Shown here: positions 61,151 through 64,000 of the stretch, piece by piece
Numbering within the stretch: the stretch's first letter is position 1
How the letters are laid out: the number at the start of each line of letters is the position of its first letter
NCBI GenBank assembly: GCA_045598345.1
Contig: JAZLLX010000048.1
Coordinates: 1 to 64,000, forward strand
Origin: Phascolarctobacterium_B sp045598345
Lineage (GTDB): Bacteria > Bacillota > Negativicutes > Acidaminococcales > Acidaminococcaceae
DNA: 64,000 nucleotides
Direction of reading: 5' to 3'
Program-made: the position numbers and the translations under genes
The notes under the pieces: generated by a model
The model's database searches: none
What the model saw: the letters and a program-made list of their open reading frames with translations, nothing else
Told to the model about the DNA's origin: nothing

Positions 61151-61957
61151 ATGGTTGCGAAAGAGTTGATTCATCCTACGGCAATCATTAGTCCCGATGC
61201 AAAATTGGGGGCTAATGTGGAGGTCGGACCTTATGCAATTATTGACGGAGATGTGGAATTAGGGGACGGGTGCAAGGTTATGGCCCATGCCTATATTCAC
61301 CGCTATACAAGGGCCGGCAAGAACTGTGTTTTTTGGCCGGGCAGCAGTATTGGGGCAGAGCCGCAGGATTTGAAATTTGCCGGGGAAGTTACCTACGCAG
61401 TTATCGGTGACAACTGCGTTTTTCGTGAGTGCTGTACAGTTCACAGAGGCACGAAAGACGGCAGTGGTATTACCAAAATCGGCAATAATGTTTTGATGAT
61501 GGCCTATACCCATGCGGCACACGATTGCGAGGTGGGGGACAATGTCATTATGTCCAACAATGCCACCTTGGCGGGTCATGTCATTGTGGAAGAACGGGCC
61601 ATTATTGGCGGGTTGGCCGCTATTCATCAATTTACCCGTATTGGCCGTAATGCCATGATAGGCGGCATGGCAAGAATTACTCAGGATATACCTCCCTATA
61701 TGATTGCTGCAGGAGACCCCGCTTTTGTGAGCGGACTGAATGTAATTGGTTTGGAACGGGCAGGGTTTGACGAAGAAAAAAGGTTGAGCTTAAAAAAGGC
61801 GTTTCGTATTTTGTATCACCAAAAGAATCGTTTGGAAGTTGCCATTGAAAAAATTGACAGGGAAATTACCCATAATGATGCCACCGAGCATTTGTTGGAA
61901 TTTTTGCGTAAGGAATTGGAAGGCGGGCGTGGCATATTGCGGACACGCAGGGGATAA
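61151..61957 (+). CDS. lpxA: UDP-N-acetylglucosamine O-acyltransferase
   Basis: 268 residues. It has a left-handed beta helix beginning IHPTAIISPDAKLGANVEVG, the catalytic His in MAYTHAAHDCEVGDNVIM, GGLAAIHQFTRIG, and a C-terminal helical domain. It performs the first lipid A step. An AGGGTAG site and 13-nt gap after fabZ place it in the same operon. Confidence 0.95.
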   Translation: MVAKELIHPTAIISPDAKLGANVEVGPYAIIDGDVELGDGCKVMAHAYIHRYTRAGKNCVFWPGSSIGAEPQDLKFAGEVTYAVIGDNCVFRECCTVHRGTKDGSGITKIGNNVLMMAYTHAAHDCEVGDNVIMSNNATLAGHVIVEERAIIGGLAAIHQFTRIGRNAMIGGMARITQDIPPYMIAAGDPAFVSGLNVIGLERAGFDEEKRLSLKKAFRILYHQKNRLEVAIEKIDREITHNDATEHLLEFLRKELEGGRGILRTRRG

Positions 61958-62081
61958 GTTAAGTTGAAAGTTAGAAGTTAGAAGTTAAAAATTAAGGTAA
62001 TATGTTCCTGTGATTATAATTGGTAATCTATGTAAAATTAATTTTACAGCGTTTAATTTTTGATTGGTTCAGGGGTTATTT
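61958..62081. repeat. short intergenic repeat between lpxA and lpxI
   Basis: AAGTTAG and AAGTTAA units, a motif copy at 61996, and a TGTAAAATT-AATTTTACA palindrome at 62031-62048. Confidence 0.75.
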
Positions 62082-62888
62082 ATGGAAACTTTAGGAATCC
62101 TATGCGGGGTGGGGCATTTGCCGGTGGAAGTTGCCAACAGTGCAAAAGAGCAAGGGGTCAGGGTAGTTGCTGTTGGTGTGGTACCGGGCATTGATGCGGA
62201 ACTTAAAAATGTTGCAGATGCTTATTACGAAATAAACATTGGTAAGATAGGCAAGATTTTCAAAACATTGAAAAATGAAAAAGTTGTTGATGTGACTATG
62301 ATTGGCAAGGTTACAAAGGAAGTGCTTTACAAAGCAGGCATGATTGTTCCTGATTTGCGGGCACTTAAAATTTTGGCAAAAGTACCTGACCGTAAGGACG
62401 ACACCATTATGAAAGCCATTGTTCAGGAATTGGAAGGGGACGGCTTTCGGGTTATGAATCAGACGGAATTGATAAAACCCTTATTGCCAAAATCGGGTGT
62501 TTTGACAAAACGGGAACCCACAGCGGAAGAACTGGCAGATATGGAATTTGGCTTTCAAATGGCAAAAGCCATCGGCGGTTTGGATATTGGACAAACAGTT
62601 GTTGTTAAAAACAGGGCTGTGATGGCGGTGGAAGCCATTGAGGGAACGGATAAATGTATTTTGCGTGGTGGTGAGCTTGGCAAGGGCGGAGTGATTGTTG
62701 CCAAAACGGCAAAGCCAAACCAAGACCAAAGATTTGATATTCCCGGATTCGGTGTTACCACTTTGGAAAGTATGGTTAAGGCAGGGGCTACGGGGATTAT
62801 TTTGGAGTCCGGCGGTGCATTGATTGCCGAAAAAGAAAAGACCATTGCTTTTGCCGATGAGCATAATATTACGATAGTTGTTAGGTGA
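62082..62888 (+). CDS. lpxI: UDP-2,3-diacylglucosamine pyrophosphatase LpxI
   Basis: 268 residues of the DUF1009 family: LGILCGVGHLPVEVANSAKEQ at the N-terminus, KVTKEVLYKAGMIVPDLRAL, and the C-terminal catalytic domain with RAVMAVEAIEGTDKCILRGG and the metal Asp-containing FDIPGFGVTTLE. LpxI replaces LpxH in some bacteria and yields lipid X. The ATG at 62082 follows AGGGG. lpxB would be expected next but is replaced in the window by repeats and a toxin-antitoxin pair. Confidence 0.92.
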   Translation: METLGILCGVGHLPVEVANSAKEQGVRVVAVGVVPGIDAELKNVADAYYEINIGKIGKIFKTLKNEKVVDVTMIGKVTKEVLYKAGMIVPDLRALKILAKVPDRKDDTIMKAIVQELEGDGFRVMNQTELIKPLLPKSGVLTKREPTAEELADMEFGFQMAKAIGGLDIGQTVVVKNRAVMAVEAIEGTDKCILRGGELGKGGVIVAKTAKPNQDQRFDIPGFGVTTLESMVKAGATGIILESGGALIAEKEKTIAFADEHNITIVVR

Positions 62889-63180
62889 TTAGGTTTCAGG
62901 ATAAAGGAATTAGGAATCAGGATTTAGGGGAATGAGTAATTAGTAATGAGTAATTATGGTAGAATGTTCCTGTGATTATATTTTGGGCTTCAGGTGTGCG
63001 GGGTTCTGCGAACCCTCGTCCGCCACTAAAGGGGCGGGGGACCGTCTAAAGGAACATAGAAAGACGGTGGTGGGGTGAGCAATTACGCTGATACTTTCAA
63101 TTAGAAATGTGAATTGTGAAATGTGAAATGAAGGTAGGTAGTTCCTGTGATTAGAAATAGTCACAGGATTTTTACAATAT
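62889..63180. repeat. composite intergenic repeat after lpxI
   Basis: GATTAGG-like and TAGTAATGAGTAAT units, a motif copy at 62958, the full GC-rich module at about 62996-63091 (CGCCACTAAAGGGGCGGGGG; ACCGTCT and AGACGGT arms; GGTGGGGTGAGCAATTACGC), TGTGAAA units, and a compact element at 63133-63175 in which CCTGTGA and TCACAGG (63144-63167) form a hairpin followed by ATTTTTAC. Confidence 0.82.
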
Positions 63181-63212
63181 AACCAAGGGAAAATTTGGAA
63201 AAGGATTGTGTG

Positions 63213-63241
63213 TTGACTTATAGGAATAATTTTGATAAAAT
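63213..63241 (+). promoter_or_regulatory. predicted promoter of the toxin-antitoxin pair
   Basis: TTGACT (63213-63218), 17 nt, TAAAAT (63236-63241). The repeated TTGATAAAATTATGATAAAG next to it may be the autoregulatory site. Confidence 0.6.
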
Positions 63242-63273
63242 TATGATAAAGTTTTTATATGGAGGGAAATAAT

Positions 63274-63525
63274 ATGATTATTCGGGCATCATCTGCTTTG
63301 CGTAATGATTACGCCGGTATTTCGGCTTTGGCAAAAAAAACAATGGAACCAATTTATATTACTAAAAACGGGGATGGGGATTTGGTGGTGATGAATATAG
63401 ACGCTTTTGAGCGATACAGACAAATGTTGGAATTGCGGGAAAAGGTTTTGTTGGCTGAAGAAGAGAGATTGCAGGGAAATACAGGTTTGACAATTTCGGA
63501 AGTGCGAAAAAAACTAAAGGTATAA
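63274..63525 (+). CDS. Phd/YefM-type antitoxin
   Basis: 83 residues: N-terminal DNA-binding fold (MIIRASSALRNDYAGISALA, then PIYITKNGDGDLVVMNIDAFE) typical of Phd/YefM antitoxins, and a C-terminal toxin-binding tail. The ATG at 63274 follows GGAGGG with 7 nt of spacing. The toxin gene starts 4 nt after the stop. Confidence 0.87.
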   Translation: MIIRASSALRNDYAGISALAKKTMEPIYITKNGDGDLVVMNIDAFERYRQMLELREKVLLAEEERLQGNTGLTISEVRKKLKV

Positions 63526-63529
63526 CGTC

Positions 63530-63841
63530 ATGAAACAAAAATGCACAGTAAAGATACTTGATGTGGCGTGGAATGATTTGTTGCGGATTCGGGATTGGTA
63601 CACTTTGAATTTTAGTGAAGTTAGTGCCAATAAGGTAGTAGATGCCATTCTTAGTGCTTTAGAAAGGTTGGAATCTTTCCCAAATTCAGGTTCTGTTACG
63701 CCGGATATTTGGTTGAATGACAGGGGCTTTAGAATGGTGATTTGTAAAAAACATGTGGCAATTTATAAAATTATTAAGGGTGTGGTGTATATTTATCATA
63801 TTGCCGACACGAGAATGCAATATACAAAGTTGTTTAAGTGA
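63530..63841 (+). CDS. RelE/ParE-family toxin
   Basis: 103 residues. The RelE/ParE fold is suggested by VKILDVAWNDLLRIRDWYT, an ALERLESFPNSGSVTPD loop, and a C-terminal FRMVICKKHVAIYKII with YIYHIADTRMQYTKLF. Its length and arrangement fit ParE (gyrase poison) better than RelE, but the target is not proven. It forms an operon with the preceding antitoxin. Confidence 0.86.
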   Translation: MKQKCTVKILDVAWNDLLRIRDWYTLNFSEVSANKVVDAILSALERLESFPNSGSVTPDIWLNDRGFRMVICKKHVAIYKIIKGVVYIYHIADTRMQYTKLFK

Positions 63842-64000
63842 TTAGAATTAGGTTACAGGTGTGCGGGGTTCTGCGAACCCTCGTCCGCCCATAAAGGGGC
63901 GGGGGACCGTCTAAAGGAACATAGAAAGACGGTGGTGGGGTGAGCAATTACGCTGTCACTAATGAAAAGATAAAAACTTAAAGCTTAAAGTTATGGAAAA
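63842..64000. repeat. composite intergenic repeat running off the window end
   Basis: The GC-rich module at 63861-63955 is almost identical to the one at 62996-63091, followed by AATGAAAAGATAAAAACTTA as seen at 4538 and 8947. The element continues past the window. Confidence 0.8.

Overview
The window looks like a chromosomal segment of a Gram-negative-type (diderm) Firmicute, most likely a Negativicutes gut anaerobe. Firmicute-style genes (YqeK, an LCP protein, CvfB, YifB, an ACT/UPF0210 pair) sit beside a full outer-membrane and lipid A cluster (bamA, two ompH-like genes, lpxD, a lauroyl-type acyltransferase, lpxC, fabZ, lpxA, lpxI). The organism is inferred from gene content only; there is no rRNA in the window and no tRNA was recognised.

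Layout. 0-4.4 kb: a three-gene glycyl-radical decarboxylase operon of the 4-hydroxyphenylacetate decarboxylase type (hpdB, hpdC, hpdA; p-cresol formation). 4.6-8.7 kb, minus strand: HPr and a 1201-residue protein that fuses PTS enzyme I with IIA, IIC and IIB. 9.3-10.8 kb, minus strand: a two-subunit UxaA-family lyase. 11.4-22.3 kb: a divergent branched-chain amino acid locus, with leuC-leuD-leuB-aminotransferase on the minus strand and leuA-ilvB-ilvN-ilvC-ilvD on the plus strand. 22.3-32.5 kb: DUF815 ATPase, cstA, yifB, ACT protein, UPF0210 protein, and valS with a foreign-looking C-terminal extension. 32.8-36 kb: a MacAB-like exporter. 36-40 kb: nadD-yqeK-LCP-cvfB. 40-42 kb: groES-groEL. 43.4-54.5 kb: a type I restriction-modification island (hsdM, hsdS, hsdR) holding a DUF3800 gene with a structured RNA-like element, a RhuM gene, an apparently frameshifted membrane gene, and an overlapping ATPase/TOPRIM-like pair resembling RloA-RloB/AbiL/PARIS systems. 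54.7-62.9 kb: outer-membrane assembly and lipid A genes. 63.3-63.8 kb: a Phd/ParE-type toxin-antitoxin pair.

Almost every long intergenic gap is built from one composite repeat family. An oriented motif close to GGTARRATGTTCCTGTGATT occurs 17 times on the plus strand and 4 times inverted. It is attached to short arrays with a 7-nt period, to hairpin modules whose stems differ between copies but stay complementary, and to a small set of GC-rich modules. One 7-nt array also lies in frame, twice and identically over 37 nt, inside hsdS. This repeat family, the nested defence cassette in the hsd locus, the valS extension and the one-chain PTS are the most unusual things in the window.
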